Part shown: positions 44,196-56,156 of the stretch, in pieces
How the letters are laid out: every line of letters begins with the position of its first letter
Position numbering within the stretch: the first letter of the stretch is position 1
Assembly: GCF_011386835.1 (NCBI RefSeq)
Contig: NC_088795.1
Span: 105,956,434 to 106,020,433 of the forward strand
Reading direction: 5' to 3'
Origin: Chrysemys picta bellii
Taxonomy: Eukaryota; Chordata; Testudines; Emydidae
DNA length: 64,000 nt
Made by a program: the position numbers and the translations under genes
Notes under the pieces: generated by a model
Databases searched by the model: none
The model's input: the letters and a program-made list of their open reading frames with translations, nothing else
Told to the model about the DNA's origin: nothing

Positions 44196-44859
44196 TAAGA
44201 TAAATGCCATTGAAACTGAATTATAAGGTAATATTCACTGTTATTCTAAAATCATCTCATTACCTAGCAGCAACTTTAAAGAAAAGAAAGGGAAACTCTG
44301 TATTTAATAAAGGTTGCTCAACAGTCAACATATCACAGGTTTAAAAACCAATACATTTATACAAGATCTCTGCCCTGGTTTTGTTTTATACTGACCACAG
44401 AGCTGATGTTGTGAGTGAAGTGCAAGATGGCCAAATCACACATGTTCCATGTTTATGACACTGTGTGAATCTTCTGTACACTTGAATAACAGAAATATCA
44501 ATCATCTTCTGGCAAAAGGCTTGCACATTCCACATCTATTTTATTCACCCAGGAAAAACTGATACATTTTAGAGAAATGCATGAGAAAGTATCTACTCAT
44601 GTACAAATTAAAACAGGCAGCATGATGGGATAGAACTCATCGTGTCATATGGTGAAAAGGCTAGCCAAGCAGCATCAATTCACACACACACAGTACCTTA
44701 GGGCACAAACACAAGTGAAAGCACTGGTGCTGAACCAACTTCTGAGCAAAGCAAGGATATAAAAGAGTTCTCAGATTTTGCAACCTTTGTAAGATGCCAT
44801 ACGCAATGTCATTGTGGAAATGTTTGACCTTACTGTGATATATCATTGACATAACACCC

Positions 44860-44990
44860 AGGACTTCTGAGTGCTGTTACTAGCTCTGGCACTGAGGACT
44901 CCTGTGTCCCTATCATGTCACTTATCCTCTGAACACCTTGGTTTATCAAATTATAACATAAGCAGATCTTTATTTCTTCGGAGGACAGCA
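44860..44990 (+). mobile_element. MIR-like SINE fragment
   Basis: Plus-orientation core 'cccaggacttctgag', 'ctagctctggcactgag', 'tgtcacttatcctctgaaca'. Diverged and 3'-truncated. Confidence 0.5.
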
Positions 44991-46692
44991 TTATTATTTA
45001 TTGAGCAAAAAGGTAGCTACTGACTGAGGCTATATTCACCACAATTGGAAGTAAATACCACATGTATTGCTACATACGTACTGAATGTCTGCATCAGAAC
45101 TATATGCAGTGTTATCCATCATTAACTTGAATTTCCATTAAGTGATACTGTTTTTTTTTTTCTTTTTAAAATAGCATTCTAAAGGAAAGATGGTATTAGA
45201 TATCAAGACAACGCAATTACTCACCTTGTAATACTTAATAGTAATTTGTGCTGAACCAGTCTCAGGCCAATCATGATGAACTAATTTGCACCGTAACAGA
45301 GTCACAAACTCCAGGATCCTGCATGCAGAGTCACCATGATGTCAGGTACCTGAACCCTGCATAGAGATGAAGAAATATTTTTGCTGGCTCACTCTGAGAT
45401 TAGCTCAAATGTGTCCAGTAACCTCCAAGCTAGGAGCAAAAAAAGGGATTGGAGGGACACACTGGGGTAAATCAGGAACAACTCCACTGTAGATAATGGG
45501 AATACCACTAGTTTAAAAAATGTGGTAATCAAAAGGAGAATCAGGCAATGAGAGGTGCACTATTTTGCTTACATGTACATGTACATGTGAATGGATTGGT
45601 TGACCTTCCTCCAGACCAAAATTCTCTTGAATTAGGAGGAGATAAACAATAGAAACGTAGATTCATCACCTGATAGTTTTCATGGTCAGCCAATCATAGT
45701 TTAGGCATTGGTTTTTTTTATGTTATATAATAAAAATGCCTACCTCAGAAGAATATAGCCTTTGTAATGAAATTTAAAAGCAGAACCAAATTCATCATCA
45801 CAGTTATCTTGATTGACTTCAGTGGAGGCACTCCATGGGATGAATTTGGCTCATTATATAAAATCTCAGATCTCATTTAAAAGACAGACAGATAGATAGA
45901 TAGCACTTGTCTTTGCTAAGGAAGCCTTGAAAATATAAACCAATAGTAATACAAATAAACAAATTACTGAGCATGTCCCAGATGACACTTAGATAATTTT
46001 ATGCTCCACCTAGCCAACTGACTGCAGCAGCCTCTGATAAGCAGAGAGTGCGCTCACTGACCACAAAGAGGTGCAGGTCAGTAGAAACAGGATTACATTA
46101 TTGCACAGTAGGAACCTTTTAGTTCACGCCCACAGCATCCACACAGGGGAGTTACAGCACAGCACTTTGGTGCACACTACTAATGAGACACTCAGCATCC
46201 AAACTGTGGGGCAGTAGGAGTATTTAGGGAGCTGAGGAAGGTATTAAAGATATCTCCTTTTTCATATACTTTGCATATACTTTTTATGTAAAGGAGTCAA
46301 TTTAGTTTAGAGTGTAGCCTAAAGAAATGTATTGAGAACTCTCCCCAAAATTTCAGAGTGGTCCTGTGTATAGCAATGTGACCACGGTGATCAGGAGATT
46401 GACTATATGTTTGAGTGTTTAACAGGTTTGCCGAAAAATGCTAAGGCCAGCTCAGCATAGAAGCATGAAAATTGTGGTGAGAGGGTTGTTACAGATGCAA
46501 TATGCAATCCAAGTTTGTCAAAATATTAACTGAGGGTAACAAAACTTTGAAGTGAACTTGTGATAATTAATGGCTATGAATTAAATACATCTTCCTTTGT
46601 GTTTTATACATCACCCAGTACACTGGTTCTGATCTATAATAAATAAATAAGTAAATAATGCATGGGTTTTGCACAGTTTCAGTGCAAAACCT
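44991..46692. other. Non-coding stretch
   Basis: No gene recognised. A short (GATA)n-like tract near 45891-45902. Confidence 0.5.
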
Positions 46693-46724
46693 CTTAGAAT
46701 CATAGAGAGGAAAGGGCTGGAAGG

Positions 46725-47114
46725 CAGACATGCCAAACCCGCGAAAAAAACGCATAAATTGGGCTTGTTTTTGGCTTAACTGGCTCATGAGTTGCTTGTT
46801 GGCTAGTTTTTGGCTTGTAGCTTGTTGCTTCTTTTTTTTGATCGGCTCACGGTAAGCAGGGGTAAGGGAGGGCAAGCAAGGGCAGGGGGCAAGCAGGGGT
46901 AAGAGACAAGCAGGGGCAAGGGGGGAGAGAGTCAGGGGTGCAAAGTGGGCCCACCCATTTCACAGACTGCATGCTGGGGGATCTAGTCACATAGAGTGTT
47001 GGGTTTATTAGGAATTGGCTTGATCTGGCCTTGTTTTGAAATGAGAATAGCTTGATTTTTGGCTTATTGTGAAAGTCAGGGTGCTTATTTACCGCATGAA
47101 GGTTGGCAACTGTT
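46725..47114. mobile_element. hAT-type non-autonomous element in the CR1 3' end
   Basis: 390 bp flanked by an exact 8-bp duplication, ctggaagg (46717-46724 and 47115-47122). Ends cagacatgccaaac and ggttggcaactgtt are weak inverted repeats. The interior has a purine-rich tandem part (variants of 'aagcaggggtaag' from about 46856 to 46920) and no coding. Confidence 0.8.
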
Positions 47115-47840
47115 CTGGAAGGGACCCTCTCTGCTGCGGCAGGATCAAGTAAACCTAGATCATCCCTAATGTTTGTCCAACCTATTCTTAAAAACCTCCA
47201 ATGATGGGAATTCCACATTCTCCCTTGGAGCTCTATTCCAGAGATTAACTATAAGTAGAGTTAGAAAGCTTATCCTAATGTCTAACCCAAATCTCCCTTG
47301 CTTCAGATTAAGCCCATTATTTCTTATCCTAGCTTCAGTGAACATAGAAAAAAATTGGCCACCATCCTCTTTAAAACTGCCCTTAGCATACTTGAAGATT
47401 ATCAGGTCCCCCCTTATTCTTCTCCTTTTAAGACTAACTAGGCCAGTTTTTTTAAACCTTTCCTCATACGTCAGGTTTTTCTAAACCTTTTATCATTTTT
47501 GTTGCTCACCTCTGGACTCTCTCTAATTTGTCCACATCTTTCCTAAAGTGTGGTGGCCACAACTGGACACACTACTCCACCTGAGGCCTCACCAGTACTG
47601 GGTAGAGTGGGACAATTACCTCCCTTGTCTAATAGACAACCATTCATATACCCAGAATTATATTTGCATGTTTTGCAACTGTATCATATTGTTGACTCGT
47701 GTTCAATTTGTGATCCACTAAAAACCCCAGTTCCTTTTAACCAGTTATTCCTCATTTTGTATTTTTGTATTTGATATTTTCCTTCCTACTTCCAACTGAA
47801 GTATTTTCCACTTATCTATATTGAATTTCATCTTGTTGAA

Positions 47841-48879
47841 TTAAGACCAATTCGACATTTTTTCAAGGTTGTTTTGAATCCGATACCTGTCCTCCAAAGT
47901 GTTTGCAGCCCTTCCCAGATTGATGTTATCTGCAAATTTTGTAAGCATACTTTTCACTCCATTATCCAAGTCATGTATGAAAATATTCACTAGTACCAGA
48001 TCCAGGACTGACCCCTGCAGGAACCCACTAGACATGTATTTCGATTTCGAGGGTGAATCATTGATGGCTACTCTTTGAGTACAGTCTTTCAACCAATTGC
48101 ACAACTACCTTATAGTGTTTTCCTCTAGATTACATTTCTCTAGTTTGCTTATAAGAATGTCAAAAGCCTTACTAAAATCAAGATATTTCACATCTACAGC
48201 TTGCCTCCCAATCTACTAAGCCAGCAGCCCTGTCAAAGATGGAAATTAGGTGGGTTTGGCATGATTTCTTTTTGATAAGTCCATGCTGTTGTAACCTTCT
48301 TATCCTGACTGTTTAATAATTTATCTTTCCAGGTATCAGAGTTAGACTGACTGGTCTATAATTCCCTGAGTCCTCTTTGTTTCCCCTTTTAAACATAGGT
48401 ACTATGTTTGCTGTTCTCCAGTTTTATAAGCCATCACATGTCCGCCAGGAATTCTCAAAGATAATTGCTAATAGTTCTGAGATTGTTTCAAAGAGTTCCT
48501 TAAGTACCCTGGTATGAATATCATCGGGTTGTGCCAAGTTGTATACACCTAATTTACTTAAATATTCTTTCACCTAATCTTTCCCTATTTTTGCTGGCAT
48601 TCCTTCTTCCTTGGTAATATTAATTGCATTGAGTATCCAGTCACCATTAACCTCCTTTGTGAAGACGGAACTAAAATAGGCATTAGACACCATAGCTTTC
48701 TTAATGTCAACAGTTATCATCTCTCCTTCCCTGATAAGGAGAGGACTTACACTTTCTTTTGTCTTTCTCTTGCTCCTAATGTATTTAAAGAACCTCATCT
48801 CATTGCCTTTTATGTGCCTTGTGAGGTGTAACTCATTTTGTGTCTTAGCCTTTCTGATTTTGTTCCTATATGCTTGCAC
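47841..48879 (-). pseudogene. CR1 ORF2 reverse transcriptase remnant
   Basis: Minus-strand pieces: 48574-48879 is the endonuclease-RT linker (RSKRKTKESVSPLL, FTKEVNGDW). 47841-48104 holds WLKDCTQRVAIND, GFLQGSVLDLVLVNIFIHDL and the second catalytic box FADNINLG, followed by EDRYRIQNNLEKM. The FADD box is FADN, as in the copy at 2877-5203. Stops and frame changes lie between the pieces. Confidence 0.85.
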
Positions 48880-49056
48880 ATTTCTTTTGCACTCCTACTT
48901 AGCAATTTGTCCACATTACCACTTGTTGTAGAATTCCTTTTAGATTTTCAGTTTACTAAAGTGCTCCTGATGGAGCCATATTGGCCTCTTCCTATTATTC
49001 TAATCATTCCTTCACATTGGGAGAGTTTGCAGTTATGCCTTTAATATGGTCTCCTT

Positions 49057-49342
49057 GGCTACATCTACACTACAGGGGGGGAGTCGATTTAAGATACGTA
49101 AATTCAGCTACGTGAATAGCGTAGCTGAATTCGACGTATTGCAGCCGACTTACCCCGCTGTGAGGACGGCGGCAAAATCGACCTCTGCGGCTTCCTGTCG
49201 ACGGCGCTTACTCCCACCTCTGCTGGTGGAGTAAGAGCGTCGATTTGGGGATCGATTGTCGCGTCCCGATGGGACGCGATAAATCGATCCCCGAGAGGTC
49301 GATTTCTACCCGCCGATTCAGGCGGGTAGTGTAGACCTAGCC
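49057..49342. mobile_element. Harbinger-like MITE, GC-rich and palindromic
   Basis: Ends ggctacatctacactac and gtagtgtagacctagcc are inverted repeats, sharing 'tctacactac' with the full Harbinger TIR. Flanking duplication ctt (49054-49056 and 49343-49345). Two internal palindromes are obvious: 'gaattcagct...agctgaattc'-type around 49100-49135 and 'cgatt..tcgcgtccc/gggacgcga..atcg' around 49251-49287. It is CpG-rich against an AT-rich background. Confidence 0.85.
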
Positions 49343-49358
49343 CTTGAGAAACTGCCAG

Positions 49359-50535
49359 AGTAACCTACATACCTAAGAGGAAGATAGCTTTTTAAGAGCT
49401 CTAGAAAGGAGAAAGAGGGGAGGAATGAGTTGTGTCTGGGTCATTGTTGATAGACAGATGCATAATTAGCATTCCACTCGCAGAAATTTCTGGAGTTGGG
49501 TGTGGTAGCTTTGGGCATGCTCAGCAGGCTCCTTATAGCTGACCTAATAGACTCCACTGAGGACAAATAGTCTCGGCAGCTGCTTGCTAAAAGGACATAT
49601 AACTTGCAGTTTTGGTTGGGAGAAGTGCAGTAAAAGGAGCAGGCTTCTTTTCCTCTAACTCTGAAGCATTTTGCAGCAGAGTAGTGCTATTGTTAACTTT
49701 CCTACAGGGAAGCACTAGCTGTGTCAGTTATAGAACGGGGAAATTGGGAAGGTAAATTAATTTCTTTTCATTTTAATTGTATATTTTGACTGTTATTTGA
49801 TATTGCCAACTTGTTTTAGTCAAATTGTCTTAACCAGTATGGTTCACTGACTTTTTTCTTGTTTAAATGCAATGATAGGGAAAGAGTCACTTGTATTTTG
49901 CTATTTTCAGTTTGTATTTTTCTTGTAACAGGGTTATTAATTTTTATACTTAGTACTGATTGGTTAATTAATCGATTAGCTAATTGAGTGATTCCAGTAG
50001 TTCAGCAGAGGAGACGAAAGAGTATTTGTGGATTCCAATTGCAGACTTCTGTAAGGGAAAGGAAGGAAGATATTACTGAAATGCTTTTGACTCAGCAGAT
50101 AGTATAAAGCTGATGAACAAAGACTGTAACTGAGACTCAAGTAAACTCAGCATAAGTTTCTGGAACTCTGAGTTACTTCTCACTGTGTGTTTGTGGGGAC
50201 TAATCAGTTTGGATTTAATTTATTTCTTTTGTTTATATGTATGTATAACTGTGAAAATAATGTGTGTGGATTATGAAGTAGCCTTATTATTTAGTAGACA
50301 TTAAACTACTATGTTTCATTATTGTTATAAAGTTTTATAAAGTTGGTACTCAAGAATTAAGTTTATTTCTCTTGTTCTTTTTGGCCTTGATGGTGGGAAG
50401 GTAGGCCCTGTGCAATCCTTGCTGAAAATCATCAGATGACTGAATTCTGGGTCCCCATGTGCTTTTCTGTAGGAGTTGTGTTGATGCACTAGAAGAGGGG
50501 TGGCAAAGTAAACTCCAGCCCACTCAAAGGTTACA
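49359..50535. mobile_element. Probable solo LTR, 1177 bp, in CR1
   Basis: The insertion splits CR1 sequence exactly between '...aaactgccag' and 'ccagttctcctg', leaving a 4-bp duplication ccag (49355-49358, 50536-50539). Its ends are agtaacct and aggttaca, inverted over 7 bases; the first base of an expected TG start has become A. No coding, and only one copy. A non-LTR element is less likely because there is no poly-A or octamer tail. Confidence 0.55.
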
Positions 50536-50680
50536 CCAGTTCTCCTGAACTCATGTTTTCCTTAGATTTTCTTCCCCTGGGACCAGTTCTCTTAGTTTGT
50601 TAAAGTCTACTTTTTTGATGATAAAATCAACCTTTCATTCCTATTGCTGGCTTTGAGGTGTTACAACAAAAATGATACAA

Positions 50681-52348
50681 TATAAATCTGATGATTAACC
50701 TGTCTGAAACGGAAACAAATGTGTTTTCAGTCTAGTATCACCATAAAATGTACATATTCTTTCACTGAGATTGACCTTGTCCTCCTGCATAATGAAGTGC
50801 AGTACATACCCAGGTTTTGGGGGATACTTTAAAATGCTACAGACATATGTTTGAGTAACCAAAAAACTGAGGAGGGAACACTGTAAGAGGCATACAAAAT
50901 GTTGATAATTGTGGGATATGATGCCACTTTAAAAAGGATAAAATATACTCACCTCACCAACAGGGTAAGCCAACATGAACTTATAAATATTAAGTATGAT
51001 TTGAGGCTGCCCACACACCATAATTTTTTGTTGTTTAGATTGGCAAAGAGGTATACAGGTGACATGAAGAAGCCTTAGCTTGAGGTTCTCATGTGGGAGA
51101 AGGGTAAGATTATTTTCCTCTTGGTCTACCATGCTTTCATGGTTCAAATGAAAGACAGTGAAAACAAAGGAGGAAAGAGACCACATCATGTATGGACACA
51201 GATTAGAATGCTTGGAAGCCTTGATCAGCACATCAGCTGCTATTTAGAAGATCGTTAAATAAACAAACAAACAAAAATAAACACTGAAATTACTGCATCA
51301 AAATTGGACCATCAAAATGAACTCAGGACCAGAAAAAACTAGTCATGGACAAAACTTAAAAGGCCTGGAGGTGAACTCTGCTTTGGATAAGCACACAAAA
51401 TCTCTGAGAATTTATATTTATAAACAGCCTATTTATAAATAGCCTATTTATATTTACCTGAACTTTTCAGTTGAGGTTTGAATTCAGGGATGCCTTTAGT
51501 ATTCCTTGGAAGGGTCAACAAGATATTTCTATTAGATTTCCCCAAAACTGAACAGAAGCTGAAATACTTCTGTGGTGGAAGCTTCCAAGGTAGCTAGGTT
51601 GACCCTTATTCATCTCCCTAGCAAGCTCAAGCCACTCAGTTCCTTTCTGAGCCCTTTGCGTAGGCAAAAATGTATGCAGGATAGATTAACAATCAACACA
51701 CAGATCCCTTCAACAATGTTATCAGTAACCAAGTGTTCAACACAGGGAACAAGTAGGTGATATTAGGAGGAAGTTCCACCATACAAAGTGTTAATCACAA
51801 AAGTAACAGTAAAGGTGGTAAAAATCTTTAGGAAATGTTTTAGTTGAAAAATGCCTGGACTGTGGAGTTGGACACATACCTAGAGAGGGAGGGAGAGAAG
51901 GGCTCCTACCTTGTAGGAAGAAGTGAAACCCTAGTGCCACAGAATCTGCTCAAGTGTCCCATATAGCACTTTGAACCCCCTGTACAGTGTAATGAAAGAG
52001 ATGAAATCCTGGATCTAGTATCATAGCTGAAAACACTATAGCTGGGGGAGCCTCATGAAAGTACCTGTAATCATGGGAAGAGATAATGATGGTAGTGACT
52101 CTTCACTGAATCTGCAAAGGTAAGCAACAGAACTGAGCGAACTCAGGCGAACAACCCCTTTACCCAACTTCCACAAAGCTGAAATTGCTAGATTGGGTGG
52201 TGGTGGCTTAGGACTGAAATGGACCAGTGCAGAGATGGTATTGTGACTAGAAGAGTTGGCATGGAGAGAAAATCTTGCACAGAGATTCCAATGCATCTTG
52301 AGGTGGTGGCACAGTGACAGACAATGCAGAGCCAATGGAAGAGAGTTT
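50681..52348. other. Non-coding stretch
   Basis: A 100-codon minus ORF at 50929-51231 has no recognised domain. Nothing else is seen. Confidence 0.45.
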
Positions 52349-52362
52349 CTTTACATAAGATA

Positions 52363-52517
52363 AAAAGAAGAACAGGAGTACTTGTGGCACCTTAGAGACT
52401 AACAGCCCACTTCCCACGAAAGCTTATGCTCTAATAAATTTGTTAGTCTCTAAGGTGCCACAAGTACTCCTGTTCTTCTTTTTGGGGATACAGACTAACA
52501 CGGCTGCTACTCTGAAA
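52363..52517 (+). mobile_element. Hairpin retroelement, copy 3 (shorter subfamily)
   Basis: 155 bp bracketed by a perfect 14-bp duplication, ctttacataagata (52349-52362 and 52518-52531). Arms 'gaagaacaggagtacttgtg' and its complement near 52462-52485 are inverted. The tail 'cagactaacacggctgctac' is unidirectional. The loop keeps 'cccacgaaagcttatgctc', the 3' half of the hammerhead-like core with GAAA intact. The CTGATGA half is missing because the left arm joins within it. Confidence 0.85.
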
Positions 52518-52531
52518 CTTTACATAAGATA

Positions 52532-54641
52532 GGCAGCACTTCCCTCAAAGAGCTGAAGACAGACCTACATGAGTGCACTCCCAGGCTCTGAGACTTCACT
52601 AACAACTCACAACAAACTATGAGTGAGGTGTGAGGTATTAACAGGACATCAGTACACTGGGTATTCAGACCAGGTGATGATGAAACTGAGGCAAAAGACT
52701 ACTTCCCAAGACATTGTGGGAGTATTATTTACTGCTTGTAAGTCATGAAGATCCTGTTATTTTCCTAGCCAAGACTTGTATTTTAAATAAGTTACTTAAC
52801 ACACTTTAACTAAGAGTGTTAGTTGCATCGTTCATTTGATTGATGCTCTGTTCATTTTCCACTTAATAAAGATTTCTTTATTTTATGCACAGACTCAGTG
52901 CTTGCAAAAGGGAAGTATTATTTGGTAAGGGCACCGGGGAAAGTCTTTTGTTTTTTCCTGGGATTTTGGGTGCAGGTTCAACCTGATGGTGGTTGTTAAT
53001 TTTAAGAGAGACTTCTAGATATTGAATTTGGCCTTTGTTGCTGCTAGCAATACCTGGCTAAAGGGTTACATTAGCTTTAATATTGAACATAGTGAAGGTG
53101 TGGAATGATACAGTACTGTAAATAAGAGGCATTTGGGAAAATTCTGTGCACTTGTGAGGACAAGAGTTCATGGGAATACAGACATTATATAAAACTTTTA
53201 AATATATACCTTTTTAAGTGGGTTTCATCTTCATAGGTTTTAGAATAACTTCTCTATCAAGATGAAGATAAAATGTGAGATGTATAGTCCAGTTTCAAAA
53301 CAGAAATATTACTGGAAATTGTCTTGTTTGCAAGAAGAATGATGACATTAGTCATAAGTTCTCCCAATTAATTTTCAATTTTGATGATGGAGTAGTTGGC
53401 TGTTAAAAATGAACCCTAATAATTAGCTGTTATTGAAGGATTTTTGTGTCAAATTTGTAATTCGGTGACAAAATGTTATCTGAAGACATTTTCACCAGGA
53501 TAAGACCATGACAACTTACTCAAAAGTAGTCTTATGTGTGCAGATTTTTTATATTTTGGGGGAGATTTACAGTCTCTGATGTGTAAAAGATTTTTTCTTA
53601 ATTCCTGACTTATGATGAATGTGATTGGACCAAGTTTCTGGCTTCATGTCTCCATGTTGGGCCTTGCACCTGATTTTCTGAAGACTGTGGAGGCTGGCGC
53701 TGCAAAGCAGAGTAAGTAAAGTTCACATACCTTAAGAATCAAGTTGAGGCCGAGAAGGCTCACCATTCTCATCTACAAGCCACCTTTGGGAAGACTGATT
53801 TCCAGAATCCCTAAGATTCATCAACTTGGATAGAGGAAATCACAAAATCAAGAACCAGGCCACTGCCTCCATCTCCCTGCATGAGAAGTGATGTGCCAGA
53901 AGAACATCATCGACTGGCTCCTTCACTGAAGCTTCAGCTCCTCTCTCAGAGTCCAGAAGACACTGAGAGCTGAAGAGTTTGTAAACTCCCTGTTATCTTA
54001 AATACCTGTACTATTATTAATTATTTATTATTATTATCATTATTAAGACATACCAGACAGTTTAGCCTTTTTTTTATTTTTAGAGTGTGGAAGTGAAAAT
54101 ATGGCTGTCTGCATACATGGGTGTGTGAACAAATAAAGTCCATATAAGGAAGACGCCTGAAAGAAAAGTTCCTCAGAAAAACAGTTCTAAATATTCTCTC
54201 ATAAAATTATTCAGTAGCTTGTGTTCTGTGTTCTATGTTTAGAAGTCCTAAGAGACTTGAGATTTGTCACCTGTAACTTCTGGTAAATAAGAGCTGTCAC
54301 ATTTTATGTTTATCAAGAAAGTTCCGTCAAAGTCTGTATTATAAGATTATTTTTGGTGGGGGGAAAAGGTGAGGGGGGGGGGTGGGAAAGTGTTAGCCAC
54401 CACACATAAATTGAAATATAAGGAGGAAGCTTTATATTTCATGATGGGATTGTGGTTTAGTCATTAGATAATAATTCATTTTAAATTAGCATTAAAATAT
54501 TTAAGCAGCTTTAAGTTAAAGATTTGACTGACTTTGGTAACATTCTTTAAATGGGATTTATAACCAAATGGACAGTCACCTCCTTAGAGTCCTCTTTAGA
54601 ATTTATAATGATTGGTTACTTTTAGTATTAATTCAATTATT
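52532..54641. other. Non-coding stretch
   Basis: No gene recognised. A G-run lies near 54373. Confidence 0.45.
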
Positions 54642-54805
54642 TACATAAGAAAAGAAGCAGGGCCATACTGTGTGATACCAATGGTCCATTTAGTCCAGTG
54701 TCCTGTCTTCTGACAGTGGCCAATGCCAGATGCTTAAGGGGAATAAACAGGACAGAGCAATTCTGAGTGATCCCTGTAATCAAGTCCCAGCTCCTGTTGT
54801 ACAAG
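54642..54805 (-). mobile_element. CR1/L3 3' end fragment
   Basis: Begins 'acataagaaaagaagcaggg' and continues 'ggccatactgtgtgatacca', 'tcctgtcttctgacagtggc', 'ccaatgccagatgctt'. This is the antisense 3'UTR of the same CR1 group whose sense copy ends at 63.3 kb (ctgtcagaagacagaatact). Confidence 0.85.
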
Positions 54806-55091
54806 TAATTGTATATCTAAATCTATTGCTAATTTATATATATATATATTATTTTTGATAGACAAATAGGTTTTGAGGACTTTAATACTTCACTTAGAAT
54901 CAGATCATAGATAGCATTATGATCTGATAACAAACTTTGTCTTATTTATTTCTGCTAGGAAACTAACTTTAATTTTGACATGAAGGCTAATATTTTTATA
55001 AGTGACTGATGATCTTGGGTGCCTTGGGGCCTTAGTCTCAGAAGTGCTGATCAAGCACCATGCCAAAGGAAACCAACGGGAGCTGAGGGTA

Positions 55092-55457
55092 CAGCTGGTC
55101 AAAAAACAAAATAACAGAAAATTTCAGGAAAAATGAAAAAAAAAAGTGTTGCTGACATTTTCAGTAGAAAACATTTACTTTGGTCAAAAATCCAAAATCC
55201 AAAAATTTTGGGCCCAATTCTGATAAAAGCAAAATAAAAAAAAAGGGAATCCCCATTCCCCAAAAGCCCCAAAATCAAACAAATTGAAATCTGAAAACCG
55301 GAGCGGAAATAGCTTTTTGACTGAACTTTCAGTTTGAGTTTTCAGTTTTCCAATGGAAAGCAGACACTTTCTGAGAAAAGTTTACATTTAGTAAAACAAA
55401 CCCAACAGGTTTCATTAAATAACTAAAGTTTTGATGGAAATTTTTTGACTAGCCATT
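55092..55457. mobile_element. MITE with 'ggtcaaaaaa' ends
   Basis: Left cagctggtcaaaaaac and right ttttttgactagccattg are inverted with small gaps. The interior is A/T-rich and partly self-complementary. No duplication was matched, so the superfamily (probably hAT) is tentative. Confidence 0.45.
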
Positions 55458-56156
55458 GTGGAGGGTGCCCAGTGCCTCTAAAAATTATGCCCCCAGTGTC
55501 TCAAACTGAGCACTTCGTCCTCAGCAGTAACCCAACATCACAAGACATTTTTGAAAATTTGGCTTTTTTATTTTTAAATAGAATTCAAAGTGGTGCCTGA
55601 AGCTTTTTCTGAAAATGTTGGTGGGAAGAAAAGAGTTTATTGACAGCCCTGATATGAAAACCCTTTTTACTAAAGAGACATGTCTGGCTCTCAAGAAGGA
55701 TGTTTTTGGGTTTGTTTGTTTGTTTGTGTTCTTGTACCTATGCTTTTTCTTTGCTTTTTTATTTGCCTTCCTTAGTTATAGATTTAAGATGTACAAAACC
55801 TTACACAACCCTATTTAACCTTAGGCTATAGTGTTTCTTAGGTTTTAACAGTGTTCCTTAGGCATTCTTGGATTTGGGCTTTGCCAGTACATCTGATGCT
55901 GTCACCACTGATTCTTATCCCTTGGAAAAAAGACCAGCTTTCTATTTAGCCATAACAAATCACAGTTTAAATCAGAGCATGATTCCTGGATACATAGTAT
56001 GCTTTCTCTGCTATTTGGTATTTCAGCAAAGGCTGGTCTTTTTGCAATCATTGATCCTTTAAAGTTAGAGTTTTGGGAAATATACAAAATATTTTACTGT
56101 GTCTGTGTGAATCAGAAAATAAAATTATCAGGAAAATTCTGCTTTTTTATATCTCT
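55458..56156. other. Non-coding stretch
   Basis: No gene recognised. The F-rich ORF at 55615-55818 is low complexity. Confidence 0.45.

Larger units (their letters stand above)
46693..50680 (-). mobile_element. CR1 LINE with three nested insertions
   Basis: The minus-strand 3' end is at 46694 ('agaatcatagagagg'). CR1 sequence continues after each insertion: 47123-49056, 49343-49358 and 50536 to about 50680 ('ttctcctgaactcatg', 'agtttgttaaagtct'). The insertions are a hAT element (46725-47114), a Harbinger-like MITE (49057-49342) and a probable solo LTR (49359-50535). Each has its own short duplication of CR1 sequence, so the CR1 is the oldest layer. Confidence 0.88.

Noticed and set aside
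47173..47484. 103-codon plus-strand ORF
   Set aside because: Antisense to the CR1 3' part, with no independent signal.
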